NCBI RefSeq assembly: GCF_003576595.1
Contig: NZ_NQOU01000002.1
Span: forward strand, 186,001-250,000
Direction of reading: 5' to 3'
Length of the DNA: 64,000 bases
Source: Neopusillimonas maritima
GTDB taxonomy: Bacteria > Pseudomonadota > Gammaproteobacteria > Burkholderiales > Burkholderiaceae_B
Of this stretch, positions 55,188 through 63,216 are shown piece by piece. Position 1 is the first letter of the stretch, and each line of letters begins with the position of its first letter. The notes under the pieces were generated by a model. That model did not search any database and was not told where the DNA came from. It was given only the letters and a program-made list of their open reading frames with translations. The position numbers and the translations under genes were made by a program.

Positions 55188-55721
55188 TTAGATATGCATG
55201 TCCAGCATACCGAACACACCTTCACAGTTTGTGAGGTTGACCCGTTTCAAATGGATGGCCCACCCGCCCGAATCTGTGGCGGCCAATTTATGATAAACCG
55301 TTGCGCCTAATTGACGCGCCTCCAAACGATATTCGGTGAGCTGCAAGCTGGAGCGCACAATAATATGGCCGGCGGCGTCGGTGCCGTCGATCATGACATT
55401 ACCCACCAGGCGGCTGCCGTACGTTGGGGGGTGCTGCGACCAATTACGCTCGTGGTTCACACGACGCACCCGAACCTCGCGCAACATCGCGTCTTCCCAA
55501 AACAAGGAAACATGATCAAACGGGCTTTCCTGGCCTTGTTTGCGCGGTACCCAATAGCGCCCTTCAGGCGTCCAGAGCTTCAGCCATTCGTCTAGCTTGC
55601 GATCGTCAAGCAAGCGGGCCTCGTGATAGAGATACTGCTGAATACTGTGATAAGTTTCCAGCGACGGCGAAATAGTGGCAACGGGCTCAACGGAAAAATC
55701 GAAAGTACGATCAAGCAGCAT
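55188..55721 (-). CDS. ring-hydroxylating dioxygenase, beta subunit
   Basis: Small structural subunit of 177 residues with the family core EARLLDDRKLDEWLKLWTPEGRYWVP and VRVRRVNHERNWSQHPPT. The ATG at 55719-55721 has AGGAG 8-12 bases upstream and lies one base after the alpha-subunit stop; a longer open frame upstream lies within the alpha gene. Together with the alpha subunit it should form an alpha3-beta3 oxygenase. Confidence 0.91.
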   Translation of the reverse strand: MLLDRTFDFSVEPVATISPSLETYHSIQQYLYHEARLLDDRKLDEWLKLWTPEGRYWVPRKQGQESPFDHVSLFWEDAMLREVRVRRVNHERNWSQHPPTYGSRLVGNVMIDGTDAAGHIIVRSSLQLTEYRLEARQLGATVYHKLAATDSGGWAIHLKRVNLTNCEGVFGMLDMHI

Positions 55722-55722
55722 T

Positions 55723-57048
55723 TTATTTCTCCTGTGACTGGGCGTTACCGCCCGACAACATGTACTGTTTCCATGCCGCAAACTGGTTACGCATCGGCAG
55801 TTCGCTGGTTCCGTTGGTCGACACCGTTCCTTCCGGCGTTTCTTTATCGGTACCGGCATAGCGATGCTGACTCACCCAGTCGCCGCCGCGGGTCATATTG
55901 CCGTCCTGGCAACGTCGGTACACTTCAATATCATCGGGCATGACGTTCGACGACGGGGAATTAATAATGTTGGTATAGGTCAAGGCGCGATCAAAAACCT
56001 CATCCGGCGCACCTTTCAAACGGAACGTTTGTATTTCAATAAGCGTTCGATTGGCACTAATGGGGCGAATCACGCGAAACTGCTGGAACACCGTATGCGG
56101 TGAACCGCTGCCGTAAATAACCGTATTGTGGCGATTCATGCCCAGAATCTCGCGGGCCTTTTCCTCGCCGTGTACCTTGGCCAGCGATTCAAAGTGTGCG
56201 CGCGAAACCGGGTCGCGCGTTGCCGCAGCCGGGTCAAAAATGGCCTCCATGTAACCATGGCCATTCTTGTATGCGCGCAACTCGAGCTTTTCCCAAAACT
56301 CATAAGGCTCGCCGTTGCCGTCCATAATCAACAGTTCGAAAGGCTTCTCGCCCAAATGCTCAGCCTCATCGCGCGCCGCCATAAAAGACGACTCGTGCGT
56401 AATCGGTGCATGCATCGTGTCGTGCAAATTCTCGTAAAACACTTTCCAGTTCGACTCCTGCATTACCTGGAATACACCGCCCACCACTTCAACCTCGCCT
56501 TCGGGCGAACGGTCGCACAAGTTTTGAATAGATGACGCAGCGCCGTCGAGGAACGTAAGCAAATCGGGGCCTTCCGGTGACTGGCTGGCAAACACAAAGC
56601 CACAGAAGGAGTCGACACGTGCCAGAGGGCGCATGGAAAAATCCGGATGGGATTTGTCGAACGAAGTGCCTTCCATCCCCCTGCGCAAGGGCACTGCCAG
56701 CAATTCCCCGCTTAATTTGTAAGCCCACGCATGATAAGGGCAGCGCAGAAATTTACCCGCATTGCCACTACCCTGAGACACCAGTTGGGCGCCTTTATGT
56801 ACACAGCGGTTGTACAGCACATTGATTTTGCCGTCGCTGTCGCGCGTCATGATGACGTCCTGGTCACCGATACGGCTTGTAATATAGTCACCCGGATTCT
56901 TGACCTGGCTTTCATGACCCACATAGATCCACGCCTGGCCATAGATACGGTCCATTTCCAGCTTGAAAATTTCTGGGTCGGTATAAACCCGCTTATGCAC
57001 GCTGTCTGGGCGAACCAGCCCCGCAATTTCTTCGTTGCTAATGCTCAT
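55723..57048 (-). CDS. ring-hydroxylating dioxygenase, alpha subunit
   Basis: Catalytic subunit of 441 residues. Rieske ligands C82/H84 and C103/H106 (RCVHKGAQL and CPYHAWAY); mononuclear iron ligands D210, H213 or H218 in NLHDTMHAPITH. The ATG at 57046-57048 has GGAGG 6-10 bases upstream and is preferred to one 21 bases earlier. The pattern fits benzoate/anthranilate/biphenyl-type dioxygenases, but the substrate cannot be fixed. No ferredoxin or reductase gene is nearby, so electron donors must come from elsewhere. Confidence 0.92.
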   Translation of the reverse strand: MSISNEEIAGLVRPDSVHKRVYTDPEIFKLEMDRIYGQAWIYVGHESQVKNPGDYITSRIGDQDVIMTRDSDGKINVLYNRCVHKGAQLVSQGSGNAGKFLRCPYHAWAYKLSGELLAVPLRRGMEGTSFDKSHPDFSMRPLARVDSFCGFVFASQSPEGPDLLTFLDGAASSIQNLCDRSPEGEVEVVGGVFQVMQESNWKVFYENLHDTMHAPITHESSFMAARDEAEHLGEKPFELLIMDGNGEPYEFWEKLELRAYKNGHGYMEAIFDPAAATRDPVSRAHFESLAKVHGEEKAREILGMNRHNTVIYGSGSPHTVFQQFRVIRPISANRTLIEIQTFRLKGAPDEVFDRALTYTNIINSPSSNVMPDDIEVYRRCQDGNMTRGGDWVSQHRYAGTDKETPEGTVSTNGTSELPMRNQFAAWKQYMLSGGNAQSQEK

Positions 57049-57115
57049 GTTGTCCTCCGAACCGTTCAAGAGTCATTCCTCAGAATCAATTTATTACGAC
57101 CCGAAACCGCACAAT

Positions 57116-57149
57116 AGCCATAACTGGCAGGCATTGTCCGCTTATGGCT
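57116..57149 (-). other. intercistronic hairpin AGCCATAA / TTATGGCT
   Basis: Perfect 8-base stem with an 18-base loop in the 103-base gap between the isochorismatase-like gene and the dioxygenase alpha gene. There is no T-run in the direction of the genes, so it may be an mRNA processing or stability element. Confidence 0.45.
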
Positions 57150-57151
57150 CA

Positions 57152-57748
57152 CTATAGGGCTTTTTCACGCGCAAGACTCTGCACGTCCGTCACCTGGGCA
57201 ACCAGTGCCAAACTACGCAGCGCCGCGTCGTGCAACTCGGGCGACCCCGATGCACATGCCTGGGCGACAATGGTTACCTCGTAACCCCGATCAGCAGCGT
57301 CCCGAACGGTATGTTCAACAACAGAATGCGTCGCAACGCCGCCAATAACGAGATGGCGCACATCCAGCATGCGCAACAGATGATCAAGCTGCGTTCCGGC
57401 AAATGCGCTAAGACGCTGATGCGTAACAATAAATTCTTGTTCATTGTCGAGCGGTTGCAATTGCGCCAGGAACTCAGTACCCCACTCATCCTCCTTAACC
57501 GCACCCAACTCAACCGTTTTGCGAAAAATGGGCGTATTGCGCGGGCAGTCGGCGTAATCAGGGCGAAACGCGATGCGCACATGCATCACCGGCCATTGCC
57601 GTTCCCTTGCCAAGGCAAGCATTTCGGCGGCCCCGGCAATAACGCGTTCACGTACGGTTTCATCATCCACGCCAACACGAATTTTGCCATCGGGGTGCAA
57701 AACTTCGTTCTGATAATGCAGGGCGATCACCGCCGCTCTCTCACTCAT
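57152..57748 (-). CDS. isochorismatase-fold protein with altered catalytic triad
   Basis: Protein of 198 residues with the cysteine-hydrolase/isochorismatase fold (HYQNEVL, RLSAFAGTQLDHLL, GGVATHSVVEHTVRDA). The usual triad Asp-Lys-Cys is replaced by H11, H110 and S142. All three changes fall at the expected positions, so normal amidase or nicotinamidase activity is unlikely. GGGGGA precedes the ATG. It is the first gene of the dioxygenase unit and divergent from the AraC regulator, so it is probably co-regulated with aromatic attack. Confidence 0.82.
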   Translation of the reverse strand: MSERAAVIALHYQNEVLHPDGKIRVGVDDETVRERVIAGAAEMLALARERQWPVMHVRIAFRPDYADCPRNTPIFRKTVELGAVKEDEWGTEFLAQLQPLDNEQEFIVTHQRLSAFAGTQLDHLLRMLDVRHLVIGGVATHSVVEHTVRDAADRGYEVTIVAQACASGSPELHDAALRSLALVAQVTDVQSLAREKAL

Positions 57749-57888
57749 GGTTTCCCCCAGTTGGTTTTAGCACTACCGAAAAGGATAGCGCCATTTCTAC
57801 CTGCCCGGTGCCGGACGCCCTTTAGACCACGGGAAGTCCCTGATTCCACTCACGATTCCTTTACGTCTAAAGTACCGAATGTGGCAGA

Positions 57889-57898
57889 GTGGCGCCAC
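57889..57898. promoter_or_regulatory. palindrome GTGGCGCCAC
   Basis: A perfect 10-base palindrome in the gap between the AraC gene and the dioxygenase operon. It lies near one possible start codon of the AraC gene, so its role as operator is uncertain. Confidence 0.3.
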
Positions 57899-57934
57899 CT
57901 TTACCCTGCCGTCTCAAACCACCGGGCCAATACC

Positions 57935-58951
57935 GTGCAACACTTGGAACATCTCAATCTCTCCAAGCTTAACGACCACCTTGTTTTTCACTCCGACTCC
58001 CCATCTGAGGTGCGGGCGAAGCTGGGCGGCATATTAAGCGAACACGACCTGACTCTGGGCAAGGGCCGGGTAGATACCACGCTGTTCCAACGCAAATTGA
58101 ACGACATCAGCGTCATGAAACTCACCTACGGTGCAGAGGTGAATATAGAGGCCAGCCCGTTCAAAGGATTTTCGCTCGTACAAACCCCTTTAAGCGGCTC
58201 ATTCGAGGTGGAAATCGGCGGCTGCAGAAAAACCTTCGGCCAGGGGGACGTGGCCGTTTTGTCCCCACAGCATCATTTCGGTATTCACTGGCAGGAGGGC
58301 AGCGAACAGCTTATTCTTAAAGTCCCCCACCACCTTCTGTGCCGGCATTTCAACGGAGCCCCATCAGGCACCACCCAGGCAGTCGCCGGCTTTACATCGC
58401 CTGCTTTCAAGCTCGATGGCAGCCTGAATCTGATCTGGCACTCACTGGTTCAACAAGCCATCGACCTTCCCAATGGCGCCGGTAAGCTGAATAATTTATG
58501 GCTCGCGCACTTCGAACAAACCATTGCGCTGTTCCTGTTAACCCACCAAACCGCCGACGCCGGAAAGCCCGAGGTCTCCCACTACACTCCGGCCTCAAGC
58601 AGCCCCTTTAAGGGCAACTCAGCCCCACTTGAGCGCATGGAAACCTATATTCAGCAACGCTTGTGTGCACCCATTTCGCTGGTCGACCTGTCGCTGGCAG
58701 CGGGCCTAAGCCCCCGATCGCTCAATGCTTTGTGCCACAAATATTATGGTGTATCGCCCATGGTGCTGCTGCGCAATATGCGGCTTGATGCCGTACGTGA
58801 AAAGTTGCAAAGCTGCCCAGGCGCCAATGTTACTCGCGTTGCACTGGATCATGGCTTCGGGCATTTGGGGCGCTTCTCGGCATATTATCGGGAACGGTTT
58901 GGGGAACTGCCCCGTGACACGACGAGCAATCAGTTTTTGCCTTGTATGTGA
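57935..58951 (+). CDS. AraC-family transcriptional regulator
   Basis: Regulator of about 338 residues with an N-terminal cupin-like ligand domain (GSFEVEIGGCRKTFGQGDVAVLSP) and a C-terminal double helix-turn-helix (LVDLSLAAGLSPRSLNALCHKY, then VALDHGFGHLGRFSAYYRERFG). There is no ATG in the right place; GTG at 57935, GTG at 57881 and TTG at 57944 are in frame, and none has a strong ribosome site, so the start is uncertain. It is divergent from the dioxygenase operon and likely activates it with the aromatic substrate. Confidence 0.85.
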   Translation: MQHLEHLNLSKLNDHLVFHSDSPSEVRAKLGGILSEHDLTLGKGRVDTTLFQRKLNDISVMKLTYGAEVNIEASPFKGFSLVQTPLSGSFEVEIGGCRKTFGQGDVAVLSPQHHFGIHWQEGSEQLILKVPHHLLCRHFNGAPSGTTQAVAGFTSPAFKLDGSLNLIWHSLVQQAIDLPNGAGKLNNLWLAHFEQTIALFLLTHQTADAGKPEVSHYTPASSSPFKGNSAPLERMETYIQQRLCAPISLVDLSLAAGLSPRSLNALCHKYYGVSPMVLLRNMRLDAVREKLQSCPGANVTRVALDHGFGHLGRFSAYYRERFGELPRDTTSNQFLPCM

Positions 58952-59004
58952 CAATGGGGTGATCAGCGACCAGAGCCGGAATTAGCTGCAATATCTGGCC
59001 CAAA

Positions 59005-61359
59005 CTATGCTTGCCCAAGACTACGCGGATCAATATCGCCCGGTTGCGGTTTACCGAAGTGCAATACTGTTTGCGGATAGGGAAGATCAATACCGGCCTC
59101 AGCGAAACGCTTACGCACCAGCCTGTTGAAGCCACGTTGCACCGCCCATTGCATACCTGGAATGGTCTTGATCAACACACGGATGTTGTAACCACGTTCG
59201 TGCAAAGAGGTCACGCCGGGAATGTCGATCTTGTCGAGCACCATGCCGGCTAGCTCGGGGTCTTGCATAAGCTCGTCAAACGCCTCGTGCAACAAGCCAA
59301 TCGCTTCATCCACGTCGGCACCATAGGCAATAATGTATTCGCCATAATGGTAGCCAAAATCACGCATATGGTTAGACACTTTGTCGATGGCCGAGAAAGG
59401 AATCAAGTGGTAGCCGCCATCCAACGTACGAATACCCACCGTACGCACGGTAATTTTCTCGACCGTACCGAAAATACCCGCCACTTCAACCACATCATTG
59501 TGGTTCATGCCATTCTCAAGCTGGATGAACACCCCGGTAATAATGTCTTGCACGAGCTTTTGCGCACCAAAACCGACTGCCAAACCAATCACCCCGGCAC
59601 CGGCAATTAGTGGACCAATATCCACACCAATTTGCGACAACACAATGAGCACCGTCATGGTCACGATCACAGCCAGGGCCGCGCTTCGGAACAATAGGAG
59701 CAACGTCTTTTGTCGTTCAGTCGTCCCGTTAGACGGATCATCATTCAGCTTACTTTCAATAATGCTGGCAACAACCGTCCAGATCCCCATGGCAAACAGC
59801 AAAATCACTGCCACATGCACGATGCCCGCGATGGCAGCCCTCCCTTGCGCGGAATACAACCATTCAGAAAGGCTAAAGGCGCGCCAGGCGTCGAGAATCA
59901 ACAAAATGGCAATCACCAGAATCACGCCTCGCAATAGGCGAATCGCGCCGGGCACATAAGAATTCAGACGCGACTCAAGCAAGGGAAGCCGACTTCGAAT
60001 GTCATCTGAAAGCTTGATTTTGCGGGCCAACAATGATGAAAGCATTGCAGCAATCAAAGTGGCGACCCCCGCCACCACCAAAGTGCGCAATGTCGCCTCG
60101 GTAATGAAAGGCAATGCATTTTGTTGGTCGGCCTGCGTGGCAACCAGCAAGGCGGTAAAGTACGCCAACCCAACCCAGTGCCATAATCGACCCGCAATGC
60201 GATACAGCGTTGCAAAAAACGCATTAGAAGCCGTCTCGGCGCACCCTTCGATCCGCGCGCGCACATCGTACCGGTTGCGCCAAATAACACGCACGGCATA
60301 AACGTAAACACCAAGCATAATAAACAGGCCAACAATTCGGCCCATGGACGGCGTTAACATTTGCTGCACAACCGGCACCGCCACCAGCATGCCGTAACCG
60401 GTAAGGCCAATAATGCGTTGCAGCCATCCGCTCCAGTATTTGGCCTGGGTATCGCTCATGCGCCACAGACGCAAATGGGGATGCCTTTCGGCAAACACCA
60501 CGCGGCATAGCGACCGTGCAATTTCAATGGCCACGAAGGCGCTGACAAAGAGCAAGCCCAATAAGGAAGGTATTTGCCATTTCTCTTGGATGAACAAAGA
60601 GAGTCCATAACCTGCCAAAGCTGCCAACAAGATCGTCACGGCGTCGATAGCCAGCGCACCTGCAGCGGCACCAATACGTGGTATGAGCTGAGCTGAGCGT
60701 TTATTTGGCTTGGACGCCTGGTTACGCTTAACCCATGCGTCCAGCCGGCGGAAAAAAAACAACGCGGCCAAGCGAAACACAGCAAAGGCCACCAAGGTAC
60801 TCACGATCACCAGCACCAAACTCAACCAACGCGATTTCCATTGCGCAGCACTCATCTCATGAATGCCTTCGCCGGCAAATAACCCACGAAGCATGGCGGC
60901 CGTTTGGGAAAAGTCATTGGCCATATCGGCGGCAAATGTCTGCAGAGAACCGGCAGCGCCTTCCATCGATTGTGCTTCAGCCTCAGTTGACGCGCCGGAA
61001 GAATCAGAATCGGCTTGGGCCGCCCCGTCGTCTTGATTCTTTGCGTTTTCTTGATCAGCCCCGGGCTTATTCCCCGGTTGCTCGTCTGCCAATTGCCGAA
61101 GCTGTGTTATCAAGGCATTGCGTGACTTTTCATCTGCAAGCAAATCGGCCAACACAGCGTACGAAAGCGTGGTATCGACCGATGACGCAGGCTCGCCGTC
61201 AGACGACACCGACTTTTCGGCGGAAGTGGACACACTGGAAGGATTTGAAGGTTGGGCCGCTGCAATAGGCGCCAACGCAAAAAGACCTAGAAAAAAAACA
61301 CAAACCAATAAAGCCTGCACCTGGACGACGAAAACGCCCTCACCGTTGCGACAATTCAC
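59005..61359 (-). CDS. MscS-family mechanosensitive channel, large
   Basis: Membrane protein of 784 residues with a signal peptide (cleavage near IAAAQ), an acidic Ser/Ala-rich periplasmic stretch (about 35-150), about ten membrane helices and a C-terminal MscS pore and beta domain (GAGVIGLAVGFGAQKLVQD, GTVEKITVRTVGIRTLDGG, NHMRDFGYHYGEY). This is the YbiO/MscM-like layout. The start is GTG, with AAGGGG 8 bases upstream. It should release solutes on sudden osmotic downshift. Confidence 0.9.
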   Translation of the reverse strand: MNCRNGEGVFVVQVQALLVCVFFLGLFALAPIAAAQPSNPSSVSTSAEKSVSSDGEPASSVDTTLSYAVLADLLADEKSRNALITQLRQLADEQPGNKPGADQENAKNQDDGAAQADSDSSGASTEAEAQSMEGAAGSLQTFAADMANDFSQTAAMLRGLFAGEGIHEMSAAQWKSRWLSLVLVIVSTLVAFAVFRLAALFFFRRLDAWVKRNQASKPNKRSAQLIPRIGAAAGALAIDAVTILLAALAGYGLSLFIQEKWQIPSLLGLLFVSAFVAIEIARSLCRVVFAERHPHLRLWRMSDTQAKYWSGWLQRIIGLTGYGMLVAVPVVQQMLTPSMGRIVGLFIMLGVYVYAVRVIWRNRYDVRARIEGCAETASNAFFATLYRIAGRLWHWVGLAYFTALLVATQADQQNALPFITEATLRTLVVAGVATLIAAMLSSLLARKIKLSDDIRSRLPLLESRLNSYVPGAIRLLRGVILVIAILLILDAWRAFSLSEWLYSAQGRAAIAGIVHVAVILLFAMGIWTVVASIIESKLNDDPSNGTTERQKTLLLLFRSAALAVIVTMTVLIVLSQIGVDIGPLIAGAGVIGLAVGFGAQKLVQDIITGVFIQLENGMNHNDVVEVAGIFGTVEKITVRTVGIRTLDGGYHLIPFSAIDKVSNHMRDFGYHYGEYIIAYGADVDEAIGLLHEAFDELMQDPELAGMVLDKIDIPGVTSLHERGYNIRVLIKTIPGMQWAVQRGFNRLVRKRFAEAGIDLPYPQTVLHFGKPQPGDIDPRSLGQA

Positions 61360-61517
61360 TACCCATCCCCTTGTTTGGTTCGAACACCCGCAACGGTCAA
61401 GCCGCTGCGGTTATCGCTTTACAGGGTAACATCGTCGCTTATACGGTAAAACCCACGCCAGATGTGCTACACGAGGCGAAGCGTGAAATGCAGCACAGGC
61501 TATATATAATGGCGGCC

Positions 61518-61814
61518 ATGCAAAAACTTCATTCCTTCGACAACGTTGAAACAGTTAGCGTAACGGTAACCGGCCGCGTACAAGGTGTGGGCTTCAGGGC
61601 TGCCACCGTGCGTCAAGCGCACCTCTTGAAGCTAACCGGCTGGGTTCGCAATAATCACGACGGTTCAGTTGAAGCGTTGCTGCAAGGGCCACACGACGTC
61701 ATCGACCAAATGTTGTCGTGGTTGTTAATGGGCCCGCCCCCGGCGCGTGTCGATCAAATCGACACAAATGAAGTTGTTACTGAGCGACGTTTCGACCGGT
61801 TCGAGCAAATTTAG
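61518..61814 (+). CDS. acyP: acylphosphatase
   Basis: Small enzyme of 98 residues that hydrolyses acyl phosphates. The phosphate loop GRVQGVGFRAAT with its Arg and the Asn in GWVRNNHDGSVE are the catalytic residues. Two ATGs are possible (61509 and 61518); the second gives the usual length. The 3' end overlaps the convergent hydrolase gene by 4 bases. Confidence 0.92.
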   Translation: MQKLHSFDNVETVSVTVTGRVQGVGFRAATVRQAHLLKLTGWVRNNHDGSVEALLQGPHDVIDQMLSWLLMGPPPARVDQIDTNEVVTERRFDRFEQI

Positions 61815-62902
61815 GCGAACACCACCGTCGCATCGGGCACGGGGGACATCAATTTAGCCATCGGCACCGACATAAATTCCGTGTTGTCTTCCAGGTTTTT
61901 TAGATCCAGACGCACATAACTCATTCCGCCACTATCACGCAAAAACAGTTGGTGCCGCGTAAGATCGGTAATGCTGGTCCAACTGGTAAATTCCGTTGGT
62001 ACAGCTTCAACCGCCTGCCCTTCGAAGTGCATATGGCCACTTCCCACCTCGGGTGGGTCAATGGTAATGCCGCGAGGTCGGTCGAAATTGTTCATGATAT
62101 GGGCCACCATTTGCACGGCCTTATCGGGATCAGACTGTTTTTCAGCGTAGTGAGCATAAAACGCGGCACGAATCAAACGATCAACAGACGTGTCTGAAGC
62201 CGGCAGCCCTGCTTTTGCAATCCCGGCACCCGGCGCAACGGCCTGGTAGTCCATAAACTGCGATTTCGAACGATCAACGTTTGAAAGAAAAGTGTAATTA
62301 TTCAGGTTCGTAAGGTGCCACGAAAAAGGCGGCGCATTCGTCATGACACCCACCGGGTTATCGTACAAGGTACGAACCCCGTGATCAAACTCAATGACCA
62401 GACTGGCGCCGGTCGTATCGTGCACAACGTAATGAAACGGCATTTCAAGACCACCCAGAATCGGTACGCGCTCAAGCACCACCGGTAAACTTGCCAATGC
62501 GCTTTTAACATCGGCCACGGTGGTGTACTGACCCAACACATAAGCGCCCAGATCCGCCGCCGATAGCGCGGGTTGATCGCCGTCGAGTGCGGCTTGGGGC
62601 CCACCTGCCTGAGCATAGGCTTGCACACTAAAAGTGAGGCCGGCATCGTTTACGCCTTCCACCACTTTGAGTATTGAAGCATCTATTGCCGACCCCGCTT
62701 GCGGTACGACCTCCGGCATGGTTACTGCGATAAACGCATGGTTGGTCGTCCAGGTTAGCGCCGGTTGCGTATCAACCTTGGATGTCATTGTTATTTGCCG
62801 CGGCATGAAAGACACCTGATACGGTAAATTCATACTCAGTTCAAGCGTTCGACCCAAGTATGGGCGATCACTGGCGTCGCGATAAATAAGCGATGTACAC
62901 AT
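61811..62902 (-). CDS. choloylglycine hydrolase/penicillin V acylase family Ntn-hydrolase
   Basis: Linear-amide C-N hydrolase of 363 residues. From the ATG at 62900-62902 the protein begins MCTSLIYRD, so Cys2 becomes the N-terminal nucleophile after removal of Met. AGGA lies 5-8 bases upstream, which fixes this start against a longer frame to 62938. Relatives cleave conjugated bile salts, penicillin V or N-acyl homoserine lactones; no signal peptide is seen. The substrate here is unknown. Confidence 0.87.
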   Translation of the reverse strand: MCTSLIYRDASDRPYLGRTLELSMNLPYQVSFMPRQITMTSKVDTQPALTWTTNHAFIAVTMPEVVPQAGSAIDASILKVVEGVNDAGLTFSVQAYAQAGGPQAALDGDQPALSAADLGAYVLGQYTTVADVKSALASLPVVLERVPILGGLEMPFHYVVHDTTGASLVIEFDHGVRTLYDNPVGVMTNAPPFSWHLTNLNNYTFLSNVDRSKSQFMDYQAVAPGAGIAKAGLPASDTSVDRLIRAAFYAHYAEKQSDPDKAVQMVAHIMNNFDRPRGITIDPPEVGSGHMHFEGQAVEAVPTEFTSWTSITDLTRHQLFLRDSGGMSYVRLDLKNLEDNTEFMSVPMAKLMSPVPDATVVFA

Positions 62903-63216
62903 AAATTCCTGTTCCTGACGAGTACGCCCAACCGGCAAATAACGTAAAAAAACACATACAACGCCGCCACTTTAACCTGCATCACACCGAACGGGAAAAT
63001 GGGAGGCCTGCAAATGAATCCTCCAATTCACAACGTCGCGACCTTTCTATGCACACTTCTGCTTCATAAGTAAAAACACCGATTGTTAACTATTTGGACA
63101 AAGGTTTAACTTTAAAGTAATTGAAAGCGGCGTTTGCCAATGCAAGACGCCGTTTCGCTTTCGAAGCATGTGTCATTCAGTCGTGCTTAACGTAGTCACT
63201 TTTTCGAGGTTTCCCC
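62903..63216. other. 314-base gap without a gene
   Basis: AT-rich stretch between divergent genes. I see one hairpin (63128-63152) and no protein-coding frame. Promoters for both neighbours should be here, but I cannot place boxes with confidence. Confidence 0.6.
63128..63152 (+). other. hairpin CGGCGT-TTGC / GCAA-ACGCCG upstream of dctP-like gene
   Basis: Stem of 6 plus 4 pairs with one bulged base, followed by TTTCGCTTT, a broken T-run. It may be a weak terminator or a leader element of the TRAP gene. Confidence 0.45.

Noticed and set aside
57230-57880. Upstream extension of the AraC frame
   Set aside because: The first 215 or so codons are antisense to the isochorismatase-like gene and look non-coding; the regulator begins near 57881-57944.
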